From assembly GCF_943734655.1 (NCBI RefSeq), contig NC_071354.1:15668501-15732500 (forward strand): DNA of 64,000 nt, read 5' to 3'. The stretch is from Sabethes cyaneus (Eukaryota; Arthropoda; Insecta; Diptera; Culicidae). Shown here piece after piece: positions 1 to 11,500 of the stretch. A program made the translations under genes and the position numbers. The notes under the pieces are model-generated. The model ran no database searches. It was not told the DNA's origin and saw nothing but the letters and a program-made list of their open reading frames with translations. Position 1 is the stretch's first letter; each line of letters starts with the position of its first letter.

Positions 1-636
1 GCTGATACCGGCAACAGGTGGCCGACGAGTCCGTGTTTGGCACGGTTTGCATGTTTTCATGCAGTCATTCTCGACAACCACTAGCGCAGTAGTTTACCTG
101 TTGTTTTCACGAACAGTTTGTTGATAGCGTTCTGTTACTGTTCGGTAAACGCTAAGTGTGAGTTGTTTAATTCACCTCCTAGCCATTTTCCACCCGAAGG
201 AAACACGAACAGCCGTTCTCTCGCTCGAACCAAATTATCTTGCTCTAAAGAACCGAGCAAACCATTCGTGTTTCACGAATTTCCTCAATCAACATGTGAG
301 CAAAAGTTCTTCGTGAACCATGTTTTGCACTTTTGTAGTTGCAACCTGATCCCCTGTTTAATCGAACAGCTGAAAAAATTGTCTGTCGCTATTGTTGGCA
401 TCAGAGTGAGAAATTGTTGGCCTCTGTTTGTACCTCAATGTCGCCGGGGGCATCCCTGTTGGCAGGGACTATTCTAAGCGTATGGGTATTTCTGTATATC
501 CGCTTACGATAAAGTATCTTCTTTGTTCATTGAGCGTTTGCATCAGTTTTTTATCCGGCAAATTCTAAGTGCTATGTTTCAGTTATATTTTGGATAGATC
601 TCAGTTCCTGAAAGATTCTGGGTGACATCTTTGTGA
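1..636. other. No gene recognised upstream of the tRNA
   Basis: I see no recognisable coding region, repeat or RNA gene here. A 119-codon open frame (118-477, +) is rich in Cys and Phe, lacks any family motif I know and has no visible splice context, so I do not call it a gene. Confidence 0.5.
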
Positions 637-708
637 TCCCACATGGTCTAGTGGCTAGGATATCTGGCTTTCACCCAGAAGGCCCGGGTTCGATTCCCGG
701 TGTGGGAA
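637..708 (+). tRNA. tRNA-Glu (anticodon TTC)
   Basis: A complete cloverleaf is visible. The 7-bp acceptor stem pairs TCCCACA (637-643) with TGTGGGA (701-707), followed by discriminator A at 708. The D-arm/A-box segment reads TGGTCTAGTGGCTAGGAT. The anticodon stem CTGGC/ACCAG-type arm presents TTC for glutamate. The T-arm is CCGGG TTCGATT CCCGG, a perfect B box. There is no intron and no disrupting mismatch, so it looks functional, and CCA would be added after transcription. Its 72-nt length is normal for eukaryotic tRNA-Glu. It stands alone in repeat-rich DNA; it could be one of several dispersed copies. Confidence 0.95.
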
Positions 709-711
709 ATG

Positions 712-718
712 TTTTTTT
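712..718 (+). terminator. RNA polymerase III T-run terminator of the tRNA-Glu
   Basis: Seven consecutive T on the sense strand begin four bases after the tRNA discriminator base. This is the usual pol III stop signal and supports the tRNA being a transcribed gene. Confidence 0.85.
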
Positions 719-945
719 GTAAACATCCTTATTTTCATTAGTATTCCTAGTTATCTAAAAGGATATGGACGCAAATTTTATGTGAAAAAGATTTTATATA
801 ACATGAGGTTGTTTTTATTCACAGACCGATATATTAATCATCATAAAGTAAAAGTGTCTTTCTCATGTGTTTCAAAAGAATCTTGTTTCCAATAAAACAT
901 AATTTAATATTTGAAAGCCAAATTTAAAACCAACCATTCAACTCA

Positions 946-3322
946 TGAACAAGAACAAGAACAAGAACAAGAACAAGAACAAGAACAAGAACAAGAACAA
1001 GAACAAGATCAAGAACAAGAACAAGAACAAGAACAAGAACAAGAACAAGAACAAGAACAAGAACAAGAACAAGAACAAGAACAAGAACAAGAACAAGAAC
1101 AAGAACAAGAACAAGAACAAGAACAAGAACAAGAACAAGAACAAGAACAAGAACAAGAACAAGAACAAGAACAAGAACAAGAACAAGAACAAGAACAAGA
1201 ACAAGAACAAGAACAAGAACAAGAACAAGAACAAGAACAAGAACAAGAACAAGAACAAGAACAAGAACAAGAACAAGAACAAGAACAAGAACAAGATCAA
1301 GAACAAGAACAAGAACAAGAACAAGAACAAGAACAAGAACAAGAACAAGAACAAGAACAAGAACAAGAACAAGAACAAGAACAAGAACAAGAACAAGAAC
1401 AAGAACAAGAACAAGAACAAGAACAAGAACAAGAACAAGAACAAGAACAAGAACAAGAACAAGAACAAGAACAAGAACAAGAACAAGAACAAGAACAAGA
1501 ACAAGAACAAGAACAAGAACAAGAACAAGAACAAGAACAAGAACAAGAACAAGAACAAGAACAAGAACAAGAACAAGAACAAGAACAAGAACAAGAACAA
1601 GAACAAGAACAAGAACAAGAACAAGAACAAGAACAAGAACAAGAACAAGAACAAGAACAAGAACAAGAACAAGAACAAGAACAAGAACAAGAACAAGAAT
1701 AAGAATAAGAATAAGAACAAGAACAAGAACAAGAATAAGAATAAGAACAAGAACAAGAACAAGAACAAGAACAAGAACAAGAACAAGAACAAGAACAAGA
1801 ACAAGAACAAGAACAAGAACAAGAACAAGAACAAGAACAAGAACAAGAACAAGAACAAGAACAAGAACAAGAACAAGAACAAGAACAAGAACAAGAACAA
1901 GAACAAGAACAAGAACAAGAACAAGAACAAGAACAAGAACAAGAACAAGAACAAGAACAAGAACAAGAACAAGAACAAGAACAAGAACAAGAACAAGAAC
2001 AAGAACAAGAACAAGAACAAGAACAAGACCAAGACCAAGACCAAGACCAAGACCAAGACCAAGACCAAGACCAAGACCAAGACCAAGACCAAGACCAAGA
2101 CCAAGACCAAGACCAAGACCAAGACCAAGACCAAGACCAAGACCAAGACCAAGAACAAGACCAAGACCAAGACCAAGACCAAGACCAAGACCAAGACCAA
2201 GACCAAGACCAAGACCAAGACCAAGACCAAGACCAAGACCAAGACCAAGACCAAGACCAAGACCAAGACCAAGACCAAGACCAAGACCAAGACCAAGACC
2301 AAGACCAAGACCAAGACCAAGACCAAGACCAAGACCAAGACCAAGACCAAGACCAAGACCAAGACCAAGACCAAGACCAAGACCAAGACCAAGACCAAGA
2401 CCAAGACCAAGACCAAGACCAAGACCAAGACCAAGACCAAGACCAAGACCAAGACCAAGACCAAGACCAAGACCAAGACCAAGACCAAGACCAAGACCAA
2501 GACCAAGACCAAGACCAAGACCAAGACCAAGACCAAGACCAAGACCAAGACCAAGACCAAGACCAAGACCAAGACCAAGACCAAGACCAAGACCAAGACC
2601 AAGACCAAGACCAAGACCAAGACCAAGACCAAGACCAAGACCAAGACCAAGACCAAGACCAAGACCAAGACCAAGACCAAGACCAAGACCAAGACCAAGA
2701 CCAAGACCAAGACCAAGACCAAGACCAAGACCAAGACCAAGACCAAGACCAAGACCAAGACCAAGACCAAGACCAAGACCAAGACCAAGACCAAGACCAA
2801 GACCAAGACCAAGACCAAGACCAAGACCAAGACCAAGACCAAGACCAAGACCAAGACCAAGACCAAGACCAAGACCAAGACCAAGACCAAGACCAAGACC
2901 AAGACCAAGACCAAGACCAAGACCAAGACCAAGACCAAGACCAAGACCAAGACCAAGACCAAGACCAAGACCAAGACCAAGACCAAGACCAAGACCAAGA
3001 CCAAGACCAAGACCAAGACCAAGACCAAGACCAAGACCAAGACCAAGACCAAGACCAAGACCAAGACCAAGACCAAGACCAAGACCAAGACCAAGACCAA
3101 GACCAAGACCAAGACCAAGACCAAGACCAAGAACAAGAACAAGAACAAGAACAACAACAGGAACAGAAAAAGCAACAGAAACAGGAACAGGAAGAGAAAA
3201 AGGAACAGGAACAGGAACAGAAACAGGGATAGAAAAAGGAACAAGAACAGAAAAAGGAACAAGAACAAGAACAGGAACAAGAACGAGAGCGAGAAGGCGA
3301 ACAAGAGCAAGGGCAAGAGCAA
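946..3322. repeat. 2.2-kb hexanucleotide microsatellite, (AAGAAC)n switching to (AAGACC)n
   Basis: About 360 copies of a hexamer. From about 946 to 2029 the unit is AAGAAC, with a few AAGATC or AAGAAT variants near 1006, 1294 and 1698-1744. At about 2030 it switches abruptly to AAGACC, which runs to 3130 with a single AAGAAC at 2153. From 3131 to about 3322 the array decays into AACAGG / AGAAAAAGG mixtures. The unit contains no stop in several frames, so open frames of 260-860 codons (Gln-Glu, Asn-Lys, Thr-Lys, Leu-Val, Leu-Gly, Leu-Phe dipeptide repeats) run through it on both strands. They have no unique sequence, no splice context and no plausible start, so they are by-products. Confidence 0.97.
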
Positions 3323-3559
3323 CCGTTGTACCATTGACCGTTGTATATTCATATGGATTGTGATACTGATATTTTTTTGGTTGTAAGACGGGAAAAGGTG
3401 AAATATTTTCGTTTCTACTTCTACGCATTTTTTGACAGTTCCTAATATAATTTCTGTAGTACGATACAACTTCAGAATCCTTTACTACTACCAAGAGAAT
3501 AAATTTATGCTTCATGAACAGGTAACCGGAATCCTTGTCCTATTAGCGTTAATTAGCTT

Positions 3560-4085
3560 TACTCTTTTTATGTGATAATTAAAAACTGTTGAACATTTAA
3601 ACCGAAATGATGACGAAAAGATGATAAAAGATGACGAAAAGATGAGAAAAGATGACAAACATACGACGGAAATGATATGAAAAGACAACAAAAACAACGA
3701 CAAAGACGAACAAAAAGACGTTTGCAAAGCGACAAAAATGCCAAAATGAAGAAAGGGTGACAAAAAATAAAGATAAAACGGCGACAAACAGACGTCAAAC
3801 AGCAACAAAAAAAGACAAAAAAACAACAATAAACCGCCAGAAAAACGACAAATATTTTAAAAACAGAGGTCAAAGCATGATAAACAGTGGACGACGATGA
3901 AAAGATTGCAAAAAGACCATGAAAAGACGATAAAAAGACAGCAAAGGGAAAACAGAAAATGGCAAAAAGGTTTCAAAAAGAAAACAATTAGATGACAAAT
4001 ATACGACAAAACAACGACGAAACGACAACAAATAGATGGCAAAAAGACGACAAAGAAGCGTCGAAAGAGGACGAAATAGTGATGG
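3560..4085. repeat. Degenerate purine-rich minisatellite (GACGAAAAGAT-like)
   Basis: Loose repeats of GACGAAAAGATGACAAA-type words on the plus strand, with almost no C/T runs. The same word family and strand polarity recur in the much larger array at 46.3-49.3 kb. Long open frames on the minus strand here (Phe/Ser/Leu/Cys-rich) are by-products of this composition. Confidence 0.8.
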
Positions 4086-4199
4086 CAAGTACATGTTTGT
4101 ATTAAGGCTACCATTTATGGTCCAAGAATTTTACTATGCGCTGTATATATACCGCCAGATAAAAGCAACGATGTGGCATTTATTTTTGCGCACACAGCC

Positions 4200-4569
4200 T
4201 CTGTGCGAGAACCTTTGCGGAATAGATAATAGCACTTTTATTGTTTGTAGCGGCTATAATCAGCCACGTATCGCTTGGACCATACAAAACGGTGTGATAC
4301 AGAGTCATAATTCTGCGCAATTTACAGTCGCCAATGCAGCACTGATCGACTGTGTGGACTATTTGAACCTATCAGGTCAATGCACTCATCTTGGTCGTCT
4401 GGTAGATATGCTCTTTAGTAGTGATACCGATCTAGTTGAAAGGTCTATTGTACCATTAGCACAACCGGATTTGCACCACGCTCGCCTGTTCGTTTCGCTC
4501 CAGGAAACCGACTGCCAAGAGGCCGTTCAAGAGTGTGTTGCTCCTGTAAGATGCGAGATAAACTATTAA
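4200..4569 (+). mobile_element. Jockey/CR1-type retrotransposon, endonuclease-region fragment
   Basis: The plus-strand frame ending at the stop 4569 resembles the C-terminal half of a non-LTR AP-endonuclease. A degraded G-[DY]-N-Q-P-x-I-x-W segment (GYNQPRIAW) is followed by an ALIDCVDYLNL block. Next comes an L-D-x-[LV]-F-S-like segment (RLVDMLFSSD), then a PLAQPDLHHARL block matching the 'D-x-H-H' end of these nucleases. The N-terminal residues of the open frame come from the adjacent minisatellite and do not belong. No RT follows in this orientation; the flank is an oppositely oriented RT fragment. This is a dead fragment, called from motif order only. Confidence 0.55.
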
Positions 4570-4614
4570 TAAAATAAATTAATTTTGACGCTTTTTCTGC
4601 ACATCAATATTGAT

Positions 4615-5220
4615 TAGTCCAGATTATTCGAAATTTGATTCGAAATTGATTGTCTACGATAAAAACTAGCGTTACTAACTCCGAATTCAAAAAGGTGAAA
4701 AAATTCATTAAATACTGTGCACATAGAATAAAACAAAGAATTACGTAGAAACTCGGATTTAGCGAAAGGAAGACTGAAGAAGCTATCACGAGCTCTTAAA
4801 TGTCTAGGTTGGACCTCAGCACCAAGTAGTTTCAAAAGATTGGGACAATCAATTTCGGGTGAAATAATTTTAGCAGCAAAACGAGCTGTAGCGATTTTCC
4901 TCCTATTCTCGAGTGAAGTAATACCTACCAAGCAATCGACAGCGGGATTCATACGGCGGCAAGTGGTCAGGGTTGATCCAGCGTAGGTTTCTAAGGGCGT
5001 ACCATGCAAACTTCCGCTGAATATTTTCGATGCGATTGCCGATGCCGGTGCCGATTAGCTTTGTCAACCACTGATGCTTGTTGCTATCTGAACGTAAGCT
5101 TCGAGTCTAGGTTCACTCCCAAATCTTTTACAACTTCTGTCCGTTCCAAGGTATGATTTTCAATTGAATAGTCAAAGCTGTATACTTCCCGGCCTTTCTC
5201 TGGAAGTCTACTTTGACGGT
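4615..5220 (-). mobile_element. Jockey/CR1-type retrotransposon, C-terminal RT fragment
   Basis: Reading the minus strand from 5220, broken frames show the order typical of Jockey/CR1 RT C-termini: a VKDLGVNLDSKLTF block, an RIENIQRKFAWYALR segment, PPYESRC, then LENRRKIATARF and a final D-C-P-x-L-L ... R-H-L-R-A-R-D-S-F stretch. At least two frame changes are needed between 5220 and 4615, so the copy is dead. It faces the endonuclease fragment at 4200-4569, so the two are not one intact element. Confidence 0.7.
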
Positions 5221-5617
5221 ACCGAGTCAAAAACTGAATCTAATTTATGTGAATTATTTGCCGCAATCTTCTCCTCTGTTTTTGATTGCAATCCCAGACC
5301 AAGCTGTTGATAGCATTTTGTTGAAAGTTCCAGATAATTACGTCGATTTCGACATATTTGAGATTGCTACTGATATGATTACCGCAGCAACCAAACAATT
5401 GAAAACATGAAGCAGAGTTCATCCGTGTTAAAAGAAACTCTGGTATGTCAGAAAGCAGTATACATCGAAATTAATTTATACTCTTTAGCAAAACTAACAA
5501 ACACTTAATACTTACAAACCTTCAAGTGAAGCACGAATATTGATTAAACTGTTATTTACACTAAAATTTGATTAAATTTTGCTTTTTCCCCAATTTTAAA
5601 ACGGTATCATAATTCTT
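5221..5617. other. Unassigned stretch between retroelements
   Basis: No recognised feature. A 65-codon open frame on the plus strand (5213-5410) has no known motif and partly overlaps the neighbouring RT fragment. Confidence 0.4.
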
Positions 5618-5630
5618 TCTTCGGTGTTAC
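5618..5630. repeat. Target-site duplication (left) of RTE copy
   Basis: TCTTCGGTGTTAC, repeated exactly at 6331-6343. The pair brackets the RTE fragment. Confidence 0.85.
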
Positions 5631-6330
5631 TTACTTACTTACTTAATTGGCCTAACGTCTTATGACAAGGCCTGCGCAGTATAATTTCTCCATCTGTTTC
5701 GGTCCATGGCAACTGATCTCCAGTTCCGCGGGCACCCAGTGCTCGCCAGATCTCGCTCCGCCTGGTCTTGCTACCTCGCTCGCTGTGCCTCTCTTCGTCT
5801 TGTTCCTACCGGATTTGATGCGAAAACCATTTTTGCAGGATAGTTGTCCGGCATTCTAGCAACATGTCCTGCCCAACGTATCCGTCCAGCTTTAACCACT
5901 TTCTGAATACTTGGTTCGCCGTAGAGACGCGCGAGCTCGTGGTTCATTCTTCGCCTCCATACACCGTTCTCTTGCACTCCGCCAAAGATGGTTCTTAGCA
6001 CCCGCCGTTCGAAAACTCCGAGTGCTCGTAGGTCCTCTTCTAGCAATGTCCACGTTTCGTGCCCGTAGAGGACAACCGGTCTAATTAGCGTTTTGTACAA
6101 TGTGCACTTTGTACGGGGGCTCAGATTGTTCGACCGCAAGTGTTTGTGGAGTCCGTAGTAGGCCCGACTTCCGCTGATAATACGTCTTTTAATCTCACGG
6201 CTGGTATTGTTGTCCTCTGTTGCCAGCGAGCCAAGGTATACGAACTTGTCGACTACCTCGAACTCATCCCCGTCGATTACCACGGTGCTGCCCAAGCGAG
6301 CCCTGTCGCGCTCGGTCCCGCCCGCCAGCA
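5631..6330 (-). mobile_element. RTE-clade non-LTR retrotransposon, 5'-truncated copy
   Basis: The minus-strand frame covers the end of an RTE reverse transcriptase and its C-terminal region. Visible are FVYLGSLATEDNNTSREIKRRI, TLIRPVVLYGHETWTL, LGVFERRVLRTIFGG and RIRWAGHVARMP, which are hallmark blocks of this clade. The element ends (left side) in a short tandem tail, (TAAG)n read on the minus strand, as RTE elements do. A 13-bp identical duplication flanks it exactly (5618-5630 and 6331-6343), showing target-primed insertion of a 700-bp truncated copy. The frame is open for about 190 residues, so the insertion may be fairly young, but it lacks the endonuclease and catalytic RT core. Confidence 0.92.
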
Positions 6331-6343
6331 TCTTCGGTGTTAC
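6331..6343. repeat. Target-site duplication (right) of RTE copy
   Basis: Exact second copy of the 13-mer at 5618-5630. Confidence 0.85.
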
Positions 6344-6621
6344 AAGTTCCGAATTTTTCTTCAGCAAAGTCTGGCAACGCTGAACGGCGCAGAAAGCGTG
6401 TTGAAGCCGTAACTGAGGAAAATGAGTGTAGTCGATGATTAATGATGGTGTTAGAAGTTAATAAACATATCCATTCTAAATAAATGGAAAAAAAATATCC
6501 CTAATTCACATTGGCGATCCTGCTAAAAACTAAACTTCCGGTGTTAGTCGTGTTAGTACTAATAGAAACTGGATGCCGGAGAATGGAGAATGGAAGCTGT
6601 TGAAAAAATACTTACTTATAT

Positions 6622-6830
6622 TAGTGCCGTCCCAGAAGTCCTCGAGGTACGACGGTGATCTGACAAGCCCGTTGTTGTATGTTCAAATCTCAGCTGGGAG
6701 AGGTTGTTAGAGTCAATAGGATCGACGCACTAGCCCTGTAATTGTCCTGTATTCTAAGATCTGGCTGCGAAGCCTGTTGAACAAAAATAGAAGGTCAAGT
6801 TTCAAAAACGGAATGTAGTGCTTAGGCTTG
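6622..6830 (+). mobile_element. Feilai-like tRNA-derived SINE, copy 1
   Basis: A pol III B-box-like GTATGTTCAAATCTC lies near 6688. It is followed by a body with GAGTCAATAGGATCG, ACTAGCCCTGTAATTGTCCTGTA, GGCTGCGAAGCCTGTTG and AGAAGGTCAAGTTT, then a GCTTGCTTTCTTTACTTT tail. The same body occurs inverted at 38826-39020 and 54166-54290. The wording closely resembles the Feilai SINE of mosquitoes as I remember it. It abuts the tail of the next RTE copy, tail to tail. Confidence 0.75.
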
Positions 6831-6831
6831 C

Positions 6832-8170
6832 TTTCTTTACTTTAGTGGCGGCGGTCCACTATCGATTCTGCGCCGAACGAATTATGATCCTCCAGTACTG
6901 TCGGTCCTGGGCTACTGTTCTCCACTCCCGTTGAACATCAGCGGAACGTGCATCATCCTTGACAGCGCACAACCATCGGGTGCGGGGTCTGCCCCAAAGT
7001 GAACAACCTCTTTCTGGTTCTCTATTGAAAAAAATTTTTGGTTACTCTTTCGTCGGACAATCTGGCCACACGCCCTGTCCACCGCAGTCTGCCACATTGC
7101 ACTACCTTCACTATATCAGTACATTTATTTATTTGATAAAACTCGTGGTTCATGCATCTGAGCCACAACTCTATTTTCCATTTTGCCACCAAGTATTGAT
7201 CGGAGAATTTCACGCTCAAAAACTTCGACGAGTAGATTAACTTCCTTTAGCGTCCATGATTCTTGTCCGTAAAGGTCCATCGGAAGGATTAGTGTTCTGT
7301 AGAACGCCAGTTTTAGATGAATTTGCAAATTACGGACGGACTTCAGCTGGCTATGTAATCCGTAGAAAGCCCGATTCGTGGCTCCATTTCGTCGTTGTAC
7401 CTCTCGACTTACATCGTTGTTACATGTCACGAGCGTACCAAGGTACATGAATTCCTCCACTACTTCATATTGTTTCCCATCCAGCTGCACCTAACACCAT
7501 TTGGACTCCCACGATCGCTGCCAGCAACCATGTATATCGTTTTTGTGGTGCTAATGGTAAGTCTCAACCTCACTCCTTCCCGTTTAAACAACCTAAAAGC
7601 CTCTTCCACTGCTCTACGGTTAATTCCTGTGATATCAACATCATCCGTAAAACCCGTTCCTTTTCACGTTCACTCTTCGTATAGCACCTTCCAAGACAAT
7701 ATTTCATAGCAGGTTAGAGAGTGAATCCTCTTGCTTCAGAACATCCTACATCACAAAAGCAGCAGAAGTCTCACTCGCTATCCTGACGCATAATTTCGAC
7801 CCATCCAGCGTCGTATAAATCAGCTTAACTAGTTTTGTCGGAAAACCATGTTCTAGCATTATCTGCCACAACTCATTTCATTTGACTGAGTAGTACGCCG
7901 CCTTAAAGTCCGTAAGCAGATGATGAGTCCGAAAGTATTACTGCTGGAACTTGTCTAGCAACTGATGCAGGGTAGACTGATCCATCGTAAAGCGACCCTC
8001 TCGAAAACCAGCTTGGGACTTGCCAACCGAGGACTCTGCTAACGGTGTCAGTCTACAGAACTGGATACAGGAGAGCACCTTGTGGGCAGAATTCAGCAAT
8101 ATAACACCTCGATAGTTTTTACACTCGAGTCGATGTCCTTTCTTGAAAATAGGGCAAATGAAGCCAGATT
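6832..8170 (-). mobile_element. RTE-clade retrotransposon, decayed RT copy
   Basis: On the minus strand from 8170 the frame starts at GFICPIFKKGHRLECKNYRG and continues through FREGRFTMDQ (RT motif 2 region). After frame breaks a TDDVDITGINRRAVEEAF block around 7650-7610 carries the catalytic Asp pair. C-terminal blocks EFMYLGTLVTCNNDVSREV and RLRWTGRVARL follow. Several frameshifts and stops (for example between 7937 and 7491) show it is dead. It is closely related to the copy at 16818-18296. No target duplication was found. Confidence 0.85.
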
Positions 8171-8530
8171 CAGGTTTACTAAAGAGGCATGGTTGTTCTT
8201 CAAATGGTACAAATCCATTGAATAGATTTCGTAATATTTTAAAAAGTAGGTAATTTTGTATGGTACTCAAAGTACTACAGCAGCAATACAAGGCTGAAAA
8301 TAGTTTCGATAGACTTGTTGCAGGCTGTCCTTCTACGCCTTGAAGCAACAGGTTTCCCATGCACATGCGCTTCAGTTCAGTGCATCGGTACCAATTCAGT
8401 AAAACCAATCCGGAGTTTCTGGGTTCGATTACCGGCATATCAGTACATTTCGGTTCGTTTGAAATTCTGCAGAAACTTCCTTTTTTAATTTGTAATGAAA
8501 AATAATTAAATTTATTAAAAATTATTTAAT
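8171..8530. other. Unassigned stretch
   Basis: No feature recognised. The open frame crossing from the RTE copy into this region (to 8438) has no further similarity to the element. Confidence 0.4.
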
Positions 8531-11500
8531 GTGTATATATTTGACAGAAAATTTGTTTTTTTTATCGTCTTACTCGTTTTCGACATTCTTTGCTTCGCTA
8601 GCAATTTCCGTTCGTTTTTTTCTCAGCTCTTCTGTTTTTTTCTTTTTGCCGTTACGGTTGTTTCAATCTTGGGGCTGACGTCGTCGGAGAGTGTTGCTAT
8701 CTGCTTTATTTTATACAAGTTTTTTGTGGGTTTTTTTCTTGCCTATTTTACTTTATTTAGAAATTGATTTCGTTTTTCGTCTCGGTTTTCTTTTCTGTAC
8801 AATAATGGTTTCAGTTGCCTTCCCTTTCCTTCTTCTCTCTGTCTCTCGCTTTCTTCTTGTCCATCATTCATCAGTATGCGTGTGGGCTCGTGGATTCAAA
8901 AGTAACGTAAATCGGTTCGAGTTGATTATTCTTTTTCCGTGGCCGTGGCATATATTTATGAAACGGCAAAGATATCCTGGACTGGTGAGAGGCTACTGGT
9001 TTAGCTGTTGTTTTTTGTTTGTTTGTTTTCGTTTATTTTGTTGTAACAGTTTAAAGCTGAATGTGATGGGAGTGCTCTTGTCTTGTTTTTTTTCTTCTTC
9101 TTTTGTTTGTCTAATTTGGCTCAGCGTTTCCGTTGTTTGATTGTAAATTGTTTTTGTTTTCACTCTGAGCGGATTATTGGATTCTTTTTTTTGTGTGTGT
9201 TTCTTTGACTATCTAAGAGGATTGGATGATTTTGTTCGTATTTCGTTTCCGTTACTATAATACAAGGGCGTTCGAGTTGGCTATCACTCTGGGGCTAATT
9301 GAGAGGATTGTATGCTATGTAACAACAAAGGGATCCGATAGGGTAGTGTGGAGGAGTGTGGTCAGGAGCTATGGTTTCGTAATTGTGTGTCGATTATGAG
9401 ATCATTTTGAACAAAATTGAACTGGAGTGTCAAGGGCAAATAAATTATTCGTTTCGTTTCCTCTTCCTTTCCTATCGCAAAGTTAGATAAGGGTTGCTTA
9501 AATTAAAATTAGCGAACTGGTCACTTATCTTTACGAGTATTTTAGTACGGTTAAGCTCTCGGTTTGTGTCAGCAATTTAAACAAACAGAAAAAAATTACG
9601 TTGGTATCGCTTATCATGTAGTGACTAAATGTAAATTTCTAAATAAACTTAACTAAAAGAGTTTGATTCGGTTGCTTGTTTTTTACACATACACACATAC
9701 AAATCATAAAATTGACAACATTATGCAATGTGTTCTCTTTGGCAAATAATTTGATGGAGAGGCTTTTGCGTAGATTATTTTCTTCTTAAAACAACTTTGC
9801 GCGGGCTGTATATTTACAAACAATAACGTCCTACTGATTGGCAAAGAAATAAGATAATAAAAAATGCTGATAAATGTAAGATTATTGCCTGACTGTAGCA
9901 AACATTTTGATTCGGGATCCGACCGGTTTCGCTCGACTGAAAATCTGAGGTATCTTTTCTTTCGGGTGTAATTTCTGTTTGATGTAAGCTGTTTGAATGG
10001 TTCAAACTAAAAATATGTAATCGGTATGATTTTGTTCAAAACTTTATGCGGAATCGTTCAGGCGTTCTGCCTGTCTCGGTTGGCGTTTTAATGTTTGTTG
10101 GGATCGAACAAGATCTTTTAGTATTATTCCACATCCGTTCTGCATTCTGGTTAATTGATTATTGTCTAAGAAGTTAATAAATTTGCTAATCATAGTGCTG
10201 CTGCTTACGGGGAAGAGAGTTCTTATTTATGAGATTCAACTGAAATTTGTTTTCTTGACTTTTTTTTCTCCAATTTTCCATTGAAAGGGGAACAGTTTAT
10301 GGTTGGTTGCAAGCTTGCGAATTCATACTGATGACAATCTGCCATGTTTTAGTGTATTATTCCATGAATTTATCCCTGATTTTAGCATTTATAATTTTCC
10401 GCTTTTTGCTTTCTCCCAGCTTCGTTTGAGTTTGGATTAGGTTGAAAATCGAAATTAAACCTGCTCAGCTACCTTCCAGTATAATACATGTATATAAATT
10501 TTGCTCTTCGCTCCTGCTTAAAAAAACTTTTTGAAAGTAATTTTTATTATATTCAGAGAGTCAATAATATAATACAAGAGATATTTACAGTTCTTTTTCC
10601 TCTCGATTAATGCGCGAGCGAGCCAGTTGACTCACCCCGCATCAGTGTTTTCTGTGTTACTTCCTAACGTTTTTGTTTTTAAGATTTAAAAAATCAATTA
10701 TCATACTTTCAATAACTTTATCTATAAATAAAAGACTTTTCTCGTCGGCTTTTGGCCGGTGCTGTTCATTCACCTGTTTTGCCTGTCTCTTAAATTGGCG
10801 TAACCCAGCTCTGCTTCGCGCGGAGTCTATGTACAAGCTTCGTTTTATTTCTTGTTTTTTTTTGTTTTAATTTTGTTTCTGTTCTGTCAAATTTTACCCA
10901 GAGTTTGACGTTTGACTGCTTGATTTAAACTCCTTTTTTAAACTTAATAATTGGCATAATGTGAGTTTTGTTTTGCCCTTGCGCGGTTCGCTGCTCCTTC
11001 TCATCTCTTCTTTTAATTTCTCATGCAGCAAGCTCTCGTGGACTTGAATCACAACGATATATATACTTTTTTTTTTTGTTTGTTTCATAAATTTTTGCAT
11101 CTTCTCCGCATTTCTTCGAACAAACAGACAGCGACGTTTAGACATTTAAAATCGTTTTATTTTTCACTCCTTGTTGTTTCGGGTTTTTTTTTCTTCTGTT
11201 GGCTGATTTGATTGGTGACAAAGATGACATGTACTGGGTTTTGCGGGTCTGCCACTTGTATCTGCTGGCTTTGTAACACCGAAAATTGAGCTTAGAAGTC
11301 TGTTTATTTCGAACCGAAAGGGTCGTTTCGTCTTTTGTGTTTACCTTTTCTTAGTTATGATTTTTTTACTTTTTACTGATTAGTTCTAATTTGATTTTTG
11401 TTTTTTTACTTTTATAATTCAAATTTGATAAATTTCAATCTCTGACTCTCTTGTATCGTTTAATATTTCTGATTTAAATTGCGAACTTCGTTTTCTCTCT

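Noticed and set aside
118..477. 119-codon frame upstream of the tRNA
   Set aside because: No motif, no neighbour support; chance frame length in AT-balanced sequence.
911..3515. Open frames of 263-863 codons through the hexamer array on both strands
   Set aside because: They are dipeptide repeats forced by a stop-free hexamer, with no unique domain, start context or splice evidence.
4036..4569. 177-codon plus-strand frame as a host gene
   Set aside because: Its first part is minisatellite and the rest resembles a decayed retrotransposon endonuclease.
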